From contig NC_058195.1 in NCBI RefSeq assembly GCF_907165205.1, positions 24,572,936-24,636,935 on the forward strand: DNA of 64,000 nt, read 5' to 3'. Shown here piece by piece: positions 8,947 to 18,718 of this stretch. The notes below the pieces were generated by a model. The model did not search any database. It saw only the letters and a program-made list of their open reading frames with translations, and was not told where the DNA came from. Both the position numbers and the translations under genes were made by a program. The stretch's first letter is position 1. Each line of letters starts with the position of its first letter. The stretch comes from Coccinella septempunctata. Taxonomy: Eukaryota; Arthropoda; Insecta; Coleoptera; Coccinellidae.

Positions 8947-11562
8947 GGTGTGGCGTAATGAATGGATAATATGGTAATTGCCGGTAGAGGACGTTGGGAC
9001 GGTTCAGAAAAAAATATTTTATGTTCAGTAAAAGTCCCTCGGTTTTCTAGATATTCGAGATTTTAGAAAATTCGAAAGAATTTCACCCATTACCACTTTT
9101 TTGGGTGCCAAGACTCCAAATGAAGGAATTGTTTCTATCTGTTTTCTGAATTGTATTTCTGGATAAATTAGCTATCGAATATAAGTTATCATTTTTGAGG
9201 CGCATGCATAGTTTTTTCTTCAAACAAAGATGTAACTCAAATTTCCTGGTTTGCTTGTTTTTTTCTAAAGTTTAACCTGACCTGGTGTAAAAAAAAATAT
9301 GGTCACCTTAATGCCAAATTAGGAAAACACTGGCCGGTTTCATGGAGATTCCGAAATGGTATAACTCGATTTATTTCCAACATTCAATACTAGAAAAATT
9401 CCTATTACAATGGATGAAGGCCTATTTTGTAAACCTTGTTTTTAAATTTTTAGCCACAATGCCCTTTATAGCCCATTGAATTGAAAAAAAAGACCTCTCT
9501 GTCAGGTAAGGCGGCAACAAATTGCGTCACATGAGCTCACGCGTTATCATGGCAAGTCACGGCACCTCAAAAAAATGTGGTTTAAAGTTAGTACATGTAT
9601 TTAATGGGTTATCAACTGTCTAGAGCTACATTGATTGTATCAGTGCATTTTGACGCATGATATCACTTCAAATGATTCCGTACATGATAACATAAGAGCT
9701 CACGTGACGTTACTTGCATCAGCGAGAATAAGCCGACCGACGGTAAAGCTATTTTGCTCTTTCATACCATGATTGAAAAAAAAGACGACTTAGTGACACA
9801 CTCGTGCAACGAGCATTCTTAAGTCAGTTTGCTGTCAAACGACTCTGTACGTCATCGTTTTACCCTGCTTCAGATTGAAAATAATCGATTTTTGCTGTGA
9901 TCTTCGACTTGACTTGCTTCGTGATTTGGATTACTTCATTGAGTACAATGCCTCAACATTACACTAGTTCTGAGTATGCTAAAATGCATTTCATCTACGG
10001 CGAGTGTGGTGGTAACTACAATCGAGCTGCAGCACTGTACCGGGAAAGATATCCTAATGCGCGCCATCCCGATTATCGAGTGTTTACTCGCGTGCATAAT
10101 GCATTTATGGAAGGCCGGATACCTGGAACTGGTATCGGCGGAACGAGCTCCGGGAGGCCACGAGTACACAATGAAGAGGATGTACTTGATGAAGTCTCGG
10201 CTGATCCGACCACCTCTGTTCGCACCATAGCAAGCCATACAGGCAAATCGGCTAGAACAGTGCACAGAATATTAAAACGAGAGAAGCTTCACCCATTTCA
10301 TTTTCAGCGCGTTCAATGTTTGCTGCCAAGAGACTATCCTGCAAGAGTTGAATTCTGCGAAATCATGCTGAGAAAACTAAACAATGATCCCGAATTCTTC
10401 GATAATATTCTGTGGACCGACGAGTCGACGTGCAAAAAAGACGGATATTTCAATATGCATAATCTGCATAGTTGGCAGCTCACCAACCCTGATTTGGTCA
10501 GAGAAGAAAGGTCCCAGTATCAATTTAAAATAAACCTTTGGACTGGAATTCGAAACGGCAATATCATTGGTCCATTCGAATTGCCAGGAACATTGACCGC
10601 AGAGAGCTATTTGAATTTTTTGAGGCGCGATCTCCCGACTTTATTGGAAAATGTTTCGTTGGAAGAGAGAAGAAGAATGTGGCTGCAGCACGATGGTTGC
10701 CCCGCCCATTACGCCCGTAGTGTTCGAGACTATCTCGACGAAATTTATCCCAGAAGATGGATTGGGCGATTAGGGACAATTACCTGGCCCCCACGATCAC
10801 CGGATCTGAACCCACTTGACTTTTTTTACTGGGGATGCCTCAAAGAGAAGGTCTACAAAGATCCGATTACCTCAGTGGACCAGCTCCGGGAGCGTGTTCA
10901 AAGGGCCGCACTTCAAATAAATGAAAGGAGACATGCTAGCAGAATAAAGCGACTATTCATTAGAAGGTGTAGAGCATGTATTAGAGCTCATGGTGGTCAC
11001 TTTGAACACCTTTTGTGAAAGTTAATGTCATAAAACCATGTTTCAAAATTGATATTTTGTCTCGTTTTCATTTACAAAACTAGGGCTTCACCAATTGTAA
11101 TAGGAATTTATTTAGTACTGAATGTTGGAAATGAAGCAAGTTATACCATTTCGGAATCTCCATGAAACCAGCCAGTTTTTTCTTAATTTGGCACAAAGGT
11201 GGCCATAATTTTTTTTCACACCAGGTCAGGTTAAACTTTGGAAAAAAATGAGCAGAACAGGAAATTTGAGTTACATCTATGTTTGACAAAAAAACCATGC
11301 ATGTGTCTCAGACATTATAACTCAAATTCGATAGCTCATTTATCCAGGAATACAATCCAAAAAACAGATAGAAAAAATTCCTTCATTTGGAGTCTTGCCA
11401 CCCAAAAAAGTGGTAATGGGTGAAATTTTTTCGAATTTTCGAAAATCTCGAATATCTCGAAATCCGAGGGACTTTTACTGAACATAAAACATGTTTTTCT
11501 GATCCGTCATAACGTCCTCTATCTGCATGTACCATATTATCCATTCATTACGCCACACCCTG
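8944..11562 (+). mobile_element. Complete Tc1/mariner-superfamily transposon, DD41D type, with ~490-bp inverted repeats
   Basis: The element starts CAGGGTGTGGCGTAATGAAT and ends with its inverse, flanked on both sides by TA (8942-8943 and 11563-11564). Terminal inverted repeats run over 8944-9433 and 11071-11562 and match along their whole length with scattered differences. Between them is one intact transposase frame on the plus strand. Structure, TA target and catalytic spacing all agree, so this is a potentially autonomous copy. DD41D elements of insects include the rosa-like group. Confidence 0.9.
9948..11018 (+). CDS. DD41D mariner-type transposase, intact
   Basis: It would cut and rejoin the element's own inverted repeats. 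From the ATG at 9948 (MPQHYTSSEY) the protein is 356 residues, normal for the superfamily; the frame is open a further 17 codons upstream, but that start lacks conservation. The N-terminal half carries helix-turn-helix segments (around residues 80-112, SARTVHRILKRE). The catalytic triad is D158 (LWTDES), D249 (QHDGCPAH) and D291 (SPDLNPLDFF), with 41 residues between the second and third. The typical W-PPRSPDLNP block is complete. No stop or frameshift is present. The copy at 37327-39604 in this window is a relative with the same spacing but broken. Confidence 0.93.
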   Translation: MPQHYTSSEYAKMHFIYGECGGNYNRAAALYRERYPNARHPDYRVFTRVHNAFMEGRIPGTGIGGTSSGRPRVHNEEDVLDEVSADPTTSVRTIASHTGKSARTVHRILKREKLHPFHFQRVQCLLPRDYPARVEFCEIMLRKLNNDPEFFDNILWTDESTCKKDGYFNMHNLHSWQLTNPDLVREERSQYQFKINLWTGIRNGNIIGPFELPGTLTAESYLNFLRRDLPTLLENVSLEERRRMWLQHDGCPAHYARSVRDYLDEIYPRRWIGRLGTITWPPRSPDLNPLDFFYWGCLKEKVYKDPITSVDQLRERVQRAALQINERRHASRIKRLFIRRCRACIRAHGGHFEHLL

Positions 11563-11564
11563 TA

Positions 11565-11883
11565 TATATATCAGGGATAGAACTTGATAATCGAAATTCG
11601 TAATGAGAAATCAACGTTTCACATATGCATTCGCCACATATTGGATCTTGAAATTCCAAATAATCTTTCTGTTGTTTTCCATCCGCCTTCTCTCGATGTT
11701 TTGTGAGGTGTATTTGTTTCAATTTTTTTATTACATTACTCAAACCATTTAAAACTGTTAGTAGTAGCTCTGCCGGAAGTGAGCACCTCGTCAACTCTGA
11801 GCCTATGAGCAGACTGGGAGGAGCCGGATGGGGAGGCAGGAAGGCAAGCCAGTATTAACACCGAGCCGCCAGCCACCAGGACC
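11565..11883. other. Intronic spacer after the DD41D element
   Basis: Begins with TATATATCAGGGATAG, the same words found around 7733-7772. A minus-strand open stretch at 11537-11794 has no recognisable domain. Nothing else is seen. Confidence 0.4.
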
Positions 11884-12308
11884 GTGGGGACTTGTGGACC
11901 TCAGGTTTACCTGGGGTTGGGTCCCCGCAGTTGCTGGAGGTGTGGCGGCCAACGCAGGGAGAACTGCCAGGGAGACAGGGCCAAATTCTGCTCTGGGTGC
12001 GACCTTGTGGGAGTGCTTTCCAGGGAGTGTTGCTGCCGATCCATCCATCCATTCAAGTTAGGGGGACACCCTTATTCCCCGGCAGTGGACCAAGGGCTCC
12101 AGCAGGCCTGAAACAGTCCGAATCAACCGTATCGAGAGCGAGCAGGGCAGAGGCTACTGCTGGACCTCCGGTTGGGACCCGCCGCCCCCGTACCGCCAAC
12201 ACCGACACAGCCAACACTGTCACCTATCCGAGTACCGAGGAAGAAGGTGAAAATAGATTAGTAATATCGTGTAATTCATTTTTGAATGTTAAATGTACCG
12301 TTCCGTAA
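11884..12308 (+). pseudogene. GC-rich retroelement gag zinc-knuckle fragment
   Basis: A GC-rich island (about 11800-12240) in otherwise AT-rich DNA. The frame from 11884 reads CWRCGGQRRENC, then KFCSGCDLVGVLSREC, i.e. a CCHC-like knuckle followed by a second Cys-rich unit, the arrangement seen in gag proteins of some insect LTR elements. The expected histidine of the first knuckle is not in its usual place, so the copy is degraded. The overlapping frame 11892-12308 is a shadow. I infer a gag relic; a different Cys-rich protein cannot be excluded. Confidence 0.35.
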
Positions 12309-13299
12309 ACCGTCTTTGATTTTACCCTGGATAAATGGTGGATGCGCTAACCCACCGTCAAACTACCATTAGCAAGTTCACTATGCCAGAAAATAACTCC
12401 GAGGTCAATAACCACGCAGTTTGTGTTTGTTGACAGGCTGAAACCGATAGTTAGAAATACCGTAACGATAGACCAGTGGGGTTGGAAGAAAAATAGTAGC
12501 TTTCATAATTCTTGCCGTTGAAGGGAATGTGCAACGAAACTAATTTTTGCTTCGTTTGAAAGGAAATTCTCCCACTGATAGTTGCAGAATAACACCATGT
12601 GAAAACCGAAATATATTCGAAGAAAACCGTTATATTATCATAGAGGGGCTTTACCGATTGATAGAATGTCATTGTTTCCCACCGACCAGGTCCATTAGTT
12701 GAGGAGCCGACAATGATAAATCGGGATTTACTCGAGTGTCGTGGAGACCTAGTGGATTTTGAGGATTATATGGTAGAAAGAAAAAAAGGTTTTATGATGT
12801 ATGCACTTTCAGCGGTGGGGAAAGCGTCTGCAGGGTCTCAAAGATGTAAAAAAAAATCGTCAGATGTACATACTCGAGCGTGTCAGATTAATATACTGTA
12901 TATGCCATACGTGTCTCTGATAATGAATTCATGCTTATCTGACAATTTGCGCTGTGGGACTGGCCGTACGGAAGGAAATGGTAAAACAAAATTTCCAGCG
13001 TGTCAGATTTTTGCAATATATGTTAATTTGACCCAAAGTAAGCTACTTTTCAAGAGACTGACAATTTGCACGTGACGCAAGGTCACAGCGGTCCTTCGAA
13101 AATGTAAAAAAAAATCGTTACTTGTACATACTCGAGCTTGTCAGATTTTCATACAGATGATTAATCTCGGTGTTGTAAACGTGTTGACCCATTAATCTGA
13201 CACTAATCAGGGGGGGTTTTTTCAATCTGACACTTTGAAGATTATAAAAATTCTTTTTTTTCGAATATTTCCCTGCCCGTACCTCTAATAGCTAATAGC
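12309..13299. other. Unclassified repeat-rich region
   Basis: No gene. Two diverged direct copies of about 55 bp lie at 12839-12893 and 13095-13150, each with ATGTAAAAAAAAATCGT and TGTACATACTCGAG followed by TGTCAGAT. The words GTGTCAGATT and CTGACAATTTGC recur several times over 12880-13235. It may be a fragment of a transposon with internal subrepeats; I cannot assign it. Confidence 0.45.
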
Positions 13300-13319
13300 G
13301 TTAGACAGGTCACAGTGGA

Positions 13320-13567
13320 GGTCTTTGATACAGAGTTATAATGGAGACTCGAGAAGGATACAGCGGCGGCCAGATCTGGTTAGTGACTATCCATGCCCGG
13401 AGTGTGGTAGGATCTGTAGTTCACGGTTAGGACTCTACAGTCACAGGAGAGCACACAGTCGCAATTAGCCCTGAAAAAGTCTGTTCGCACTTTTTTTTGT
13501 CTTTTTTTGGTCTTTTTGTAGATTCATTCACGGCAACGGGATACAGCAATGAATGAATGAATGAATA
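13320..13567 (+). mobile_element. LINE 3' end with a terminal C2H2 zinc finger and (AATG)n tail
   Basis: At 13385-13468 the frame reads DYPCPECGRICSSR, GLYSHRRAHSRN, stop. This is a classical C2H2 finger (C-x2-C-x12-H-x3-H) at the very C-terminus, a form found at the end of several invertebrate LINE polyproteins. About 80 bp downstream comes an (AATG)n tail, 13547-13566, typical of LINE 3' ends. Everything upstream of the finger is lost or unrecognisable, so this is a short 5'-truncated copy. The LINE clade is not determined. Confidence 0.5.
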
Positions 13568-13736
13568 GCTTTTGTATTCAATATGAAAGTTGTAGATAAT
13601 AAAATTCTACACAACTTTAGTCTGAAGCAATTTTACATACTTTTAACCGTTCTCGAGTTAGAGGGCGATAAGAGCGAGAAGCTTAGCCACACATGCGAAA
13701 GTGCAAGGTCAATCTAGAACCCCAGTCTAATCTCTA
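13568..13736. other. Short spacer with an inverted repeat
   Basis: Contains AAAGTTGTAGATAATAAA followed by its near inverse (ATTCTACACAACTTTA), a small hairpin typical of transposon ends in insects. No gene. Confidence 0.35.
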
Positions 13737-14963
13737 CTGCATTCACATTTATTCTAGCAGTCGGTTGGCCATGAAATAATTCTCTCAAGTTTTTGTAACT
13801 AGAACGGAGTAAGGTTGGCACTCATGAAATAATGTCGTTAATATTATAACGCCGTTGCCACAACTTATATCAATTAATATTACGAAAATGCCGAAAGTGA
13901 TTGAAAAAAGAGACAGGGTTTCAGAAAGTGCTATTTAGAATTCAGGTCCGCTCATTCAAATAGTTATACCCTGATATTCTAAAATCCACAATACGTCAGA
14001 CGGTAGCGAACATTTCAATGTAAGAGAATAGAGAATTTATATAATGTTTCATCTGAATCTAAACGACTTATATTTCAGCTGAATATTTCCACATCAGAAA
14101 CATGTGTGAATGAAGAGGATGATAAAGAATTTCCTTCTATTGGGAGACCCAAAAAAGTGGTGGCATTTGAGAATTTTATGTTTAAGTGAATTAATGCGGA
14201 AAGTTTACTACAGGATTTTCCATGAATGTCATCGTAGAATAAGTTCCCGAAAATTGATTTTTCTATTTTTCATTTGACTTGTTCTATACATTGTAAATGT
14301 CTTGAGGTACCAATAAATACCTAATTAATAATAATATTATATCAATGCATTGAGATGAACAGCCACAAATACGCGCCAGTTGTCCTGCTAATTGTTTATT
14401 CATGTGAAATTTTTGTTCAAAGTTGAAGTTCATCTTGATTGAAACTCCCTTCAATTCCTTTTACTTATATTGATGCAAGATGATTTTTGTTGAAGAATTT
14501 AACATTCTTGTAATTATATGTTAATTTCTTCGGGAGATACCCATTCTCAACCACTGAAACTTATGCATTTCATCTTCGGGTTAATATTTTTGAAATCTAC
14601 AACTGATTCAACGGATTCAAACTTCAGCCAAAGAAGATAACGAACATTAACTCTCCTCAAGCTAGTGCATATTATGATATTATACTGATCTCTTGTATTT
14701 TCCCTACAAATTACTGGATTTGGTATGCCTTCAATCAGTTTGTATAAATTTCAATTATGTTTGTCACATATTTTCCGAAGAGATTCGACATTGTGATAAA
14801 AAACGTAATAACAGAAACTTTTACGTAAAACGGGCAACATAGCGTTGATTCAAAACCCAAAAATGTTTTGACGAGCGGCATAACCCCACATTTTCGTACT
14901 ATACAGAGTGAAATGTGTCCAAGTTCCATGGCCAACCGACTGCTAAAATAAAAGTGAATGGAG
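13737..14963 (-). mobile_element. Non-autonomous DNA transposon, 1.2 kb, copy A
   Basis: Ends are inverted (CTGCATTCACATTTATTCTAG and its near complement), with the conserved block AGCAGTCGGTTGGCCATG and TA on both sides (13735-13736, 14964-14965). A second copy, in the opposite orientation, is at 37941-39158 and matches end to end. Inside, a short conserved frame starts MPKVIEKRDRVS and stops early in both copies. After an intron-like gap it resumes with NISTIRKIVNEEDDKEFPSI, which looks like a transposase helix-turn-helix. The catalytic domain is absent. A sequence resembling a LINE 3' tail is also embedded at about 14270-14340. Confidence 0.8.
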
Positions 14964-15133
14964 TATACATTCATCCAATTGTCAAAATGACAAGGTATTC
15001 TATGGAGACAATTTCGAAATTAGTCACGAAAATTTTAGTGTTGTCTGTGACTGAACCTTAGAATGTACTATTTTCCAACTAGTGAATTTTCGCTTCAGCA
15101 TGTGTCGCTAAACACCTCGCATTAATCGCCATA

Positions 15134-18041
15134 CAGGGTGTTTCATGAGTCGTTGGCCATAGCCTAATGGTGAATGCAGGTCATCCAAGCCTTTCCGAAA
15201 ACTTGCTTGTTTTGTATCTTAAGGCTATTAGTTTCGGAGATACGGGGTGATTCATGAATATTGACCTAAATTTGCAATAGCCATAAGTCTAGACTGCAAG
15301 GTCCGATTTCGATCAAATTTTATGGGTTTGTTCACTTCAGAAACCTCTTCCAAACGCTTCTTGAAATATCAATATTTTCAGGGCAGTACTCAGAATATCT
15401 TGATTTTTCATTCAAGCCCCAAAATCTATATTTTTTACATCCCTTACAGAAATTTCGTTAATGCCATGAAAAACTACATAATTTGTTTCAAGGAATTCAA
15501 TTTTCCCTTCGCATGACACACTTGTCACAAGGGAATAGGAACCAGACGAATTCATATTTCATGTCATTTTTTCGAAATGCGGTCTTGTTTTTATTCCCTC
15601 GGTGATAATATTTATGGTCCTTTGCTGAGATTCTGAATTTTTTTAAATTCTGTTCAAATCTTTTTCATTTTAAACCCTCAGCACATACTGAGTGTTCGTA
15701 AAAAAGTGTTTAAGAGTATGCAAAGACGAGCTGTGAATTCTTTTGAAATTACATGTTGAATTTAGATACAAATGATGTAAACCATCTTAGAAAATGTAAA
15801 TCGTGAGTGTATTCGCTTCAAAACACACATGAGTATTGAAATTTATTCTTCAACGATGAAAATGTATCATAAGAGATGTTCGTAATGGAGTCCAGATTAG
15901 GTTAATAATCTGATTTTAAGGCCAATCAATATTGCCCTTCTTATCATATCGTGATTTTGTTTAACTTCTGCACAGGCTTCTTCTATCTTCTGCCGCAAAT
16001 GTTCTCATGAAGTCAGAAGTGTCTGTCACTTCTTCATTCACACTCAGTGGGAACTGAGGCTTTAAAATGAAAAAAATTCGAACATAATTTTAAAAAAATT
16101 TAAAATCTCGACTGAAGACAATGAATAATATGTATCACCTGATACAGTTCGATTTTTATTCTTTACAGTTTTATCATGTTTGTTAAAGATTTCTGTAATG
16201 CAGGAGGTATGTTGCATTCCCAGTAGATGTCATGTTATAAGATCCGTTAAATTCAATTTTGCATTAGAATTAATATGTGTAAACAACTAATTTTTTTTCT
16301 TCAATTTTTTTATATCGCTTATCTCTTGAGTCGAGTTCTACATTAGATTTATTTCGAATTTCGTTCTTTTCCATCGTAGCCGTTGCGCAGTGAATTTAAA
16401 AATTTCGACAGACAGTAGAGTTTATTGAACAGCATTTTTGAGTATTTTTATAGCTGAATTAATTCTGCTGATTAAGGCGTTAGCAATTAAATTTGGATAG
16501 CCAAGTCGAATTTTATTCAACTGCAATTGAGTGAAAAAATCCTCGACTACGAGGGTAAGTTACATGCAAATTAAATTCAAAACTAGTAAATCTTTTTTTC
16601 TAATTTCATCCTCAGATTTTTTTTTACGTACTGTAATTTTCACCTTTGGACTTATTTAAACCCGTTCGAGTTTTGGAAAGGAAATTTTGGGGTGAATGGT
16701 GCATACCTCCTGGGTCTTATTGGTTTTATGGATCATAGCTTGTCTAGGAAAGATTCACTGCATACTTGGTTTGGTGCGTTTCACTTGCGAGGGGAGTTCA
16801 TCCTGATTTAAGATAAGTTCCTTATCATACCTGGTTATAGTAGCATTCATTTCTTTAATTATCAGTTGTCACTTCAGTATTGATTACAAATAGTGAACAT
16901 TGTTCTAAGTGCCGGTATTTCACTTACTTAGTTTTCAATAGCCATTTGTACAAAAATTTTCAAAATTGTTCATGAAATTTCACTCTATAGTATTAAGGAT
17001 TTTTTTTTGCATGTAAAGGTTAATCCTGTAGTCAATAGATTGGTTAGTATGCAGGTATGAAACCTGAGTTTTATTATTATTAAGGCATCAAACCCAACCC
17101 TGATTGAGTGTCTCATAATAAATTTGATATTGTAAATTACAAAATTATTGATTTCGTTGTATTATCACAGAAACTGAATTTAAGACAGAAAATACCGTAG
17201 CACACCAAATAAATCAAAACAGGACCGCATTCCGAATAAATGACATAAAACATGAATTCGTTCGGTTCCGGTTTCATTGTTGTGTTATGAAAGGAATTGA
17301 AAAGTTTAAGGTTTCTCGGACGAATAAATTTTAATAGTTATGTGTGTTATGAAGCAAATACACTTAAGGACTACATTTTCCAAGAGGGTTTCAATCATTT
17401 TTATCTAAATTCAATATGTAATTTTAAAGAAATTCACAGCTCGACTTTGCATACTTTTGAACACTGTTTTACGAACACTCAGTATGTGCTGAGGGTTTGA
17501 AACGAAGAAGAATTTAACAGAATTTAAAATAATTCATAATTCAGAATCTCGGCAAAGGACAATAAATATAATCACCGAAGGAATGAGAACAGGACAGCAT
17601 TTCGAAAAAATGACATAAAATATGAATTCGTCCGGTTCCTATTCCCTTGTTACAAGTGTGTCATGCAAAGTGAAAACTGAATTCCTTAGAACAAATTATG
17701 TAGTTTTTCATGGCAATAACGAAATTTCTGTAGGAGATGTAGAAAATATAGATTTTGGGTCTTGAATGAAAAATCATAATATTCTGAGTACTGCCCTGCA
17801 AATATTGATATTTCTTGAACCGTTCGGAAGAGCTTTCTGAAGTGAGCAAACCCATAAAATTTGATCGAAATCGGACATTGCATTTCAGAGTTATCTGTCC
17901 CAAATATAGGTCAATATTCATGAATCACCCTGTACCTCCGAAACAAATAGTCTTAGGATACAAAACAAGCAAGTTTTCTGAAAGGCCTGGATGACCTGCA
18001 TTCACCATTGGGCTATGGCCAACGACTCATGAAACACCCTG
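15134..18041. mobile_element. 2.9-kb long-TIR element without a transposase
   Basis: Starts CAGGGTGTTTCATGAGTCGT and ends with the inverse, flanked by TA (15132-15133 and 18042-18043). Inverted repeats of about 720 bp (15134-15850 and 17322-18041) match throughout. The 1.47-kb middle has no open frame of note, but repeats pieces of the arms near 16070-16140 and 17215-17260. The terminal CAGGGTGT and the TA target are shared with the DD41D elements of this window, so I infer a non-autonomous element mobilised by such a transposase. Confidence 0.8.
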
Positions 18042-18284
18042 TATATCTCGAAAACGTTTGAACGTAGAAAAAATTGTTCGGGACAAAATTTGTAGAAAAT
18101 GTTATGCTTTACAACTCCATAATGAATGCGAAAAAGATTTGAAGCCCAGGGAAGGAAATAATTCAAAAAAACTGTTTTTTGCGAACTTTATGGCCAATTT
18201 CTATTGTTTCGGCTTGCTAAAATTATCAGATTATATTTTTTCCGTTATTCTTGAAAAATTAGCTTCGAATTGAGAAAAAACGCC
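18042..18284. other. Short intronic spacer
   Basis: About 240 bp between the long-TIR element and the 3' end of the Jockey-like LINE. The open frame at 18058-18273 has no recognisable domain. Confidence 0.35.
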
Positions 18285-18479
18285 ATTTTTTTTTGGTGTA
18301 GCAGGGGGAACTCTGCAAATCAGACGAACCACCCTCTCCTGAGGGGGAACAAGTGTATGGATTCTCACTCTCCTGAGCTCGAGACCCTCCAAAAACCCTT
18401 AACTGCTTCTTGAATATTGGTTCCGGGCATTCGCCTACAAACCGTTCATCTCTTAGTCGGTTTTCTTCTCGCACACTAA
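18285..18479 (-). mobile_element. Jockey-like LINE (copy J1) 3' end, separated from its body by Copia
   Basis: Poly(A) (T-run at about 18286-18294 on the plus strand) followed by a 3' untranslated region that matches that of the Jockey LINE at 48600-48790 in inverse orientation, e.g. GATGAACGGTTTATAGG-like and CTCGAGCTCAGGAGAGTGAG blocks. The body of J1 resumes at 22809 after the Copia insertion. Confidence 0.85.
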
Positions 18480-18656
18480 ATTGTACAAATTCCTTGAACA
18501 ATAGTGATAAAGATTGGTATTTATCACTCGGGAAAAACTTAGCACGTTTAACGTTTCTTTATTATTGACAACTACATCAATTGTTCTTGACATACATCAA
18601 TATATTATATATTCCGAACATCGAATACTAACACGAAATACATAATAATTCCAATA
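18480..18656 (-). repeat. Copia 3' LTR
   Basis: 177 bp; on the minus strand begins TATTGGAATTATTATGTATT and ends TTTGTACAAT. Practically identical to the 5' LTR at 22632-22808. Confidence 0.9.
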
Positions 18657-18718
18657 CTCCCACTTATTGAGTGTTGTAAATATCAGCAAGAACACTAAAA
18701 ACACACTCATTGTGAGTC

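Noticed and set aside
11800..12308. GC-rich island considered as bacterial contamination.
   Set aside because: It grades into AT-rich insect sequence on both sides and its frame has a retroelement-style Cys pattern; no bacterial gene is seen.
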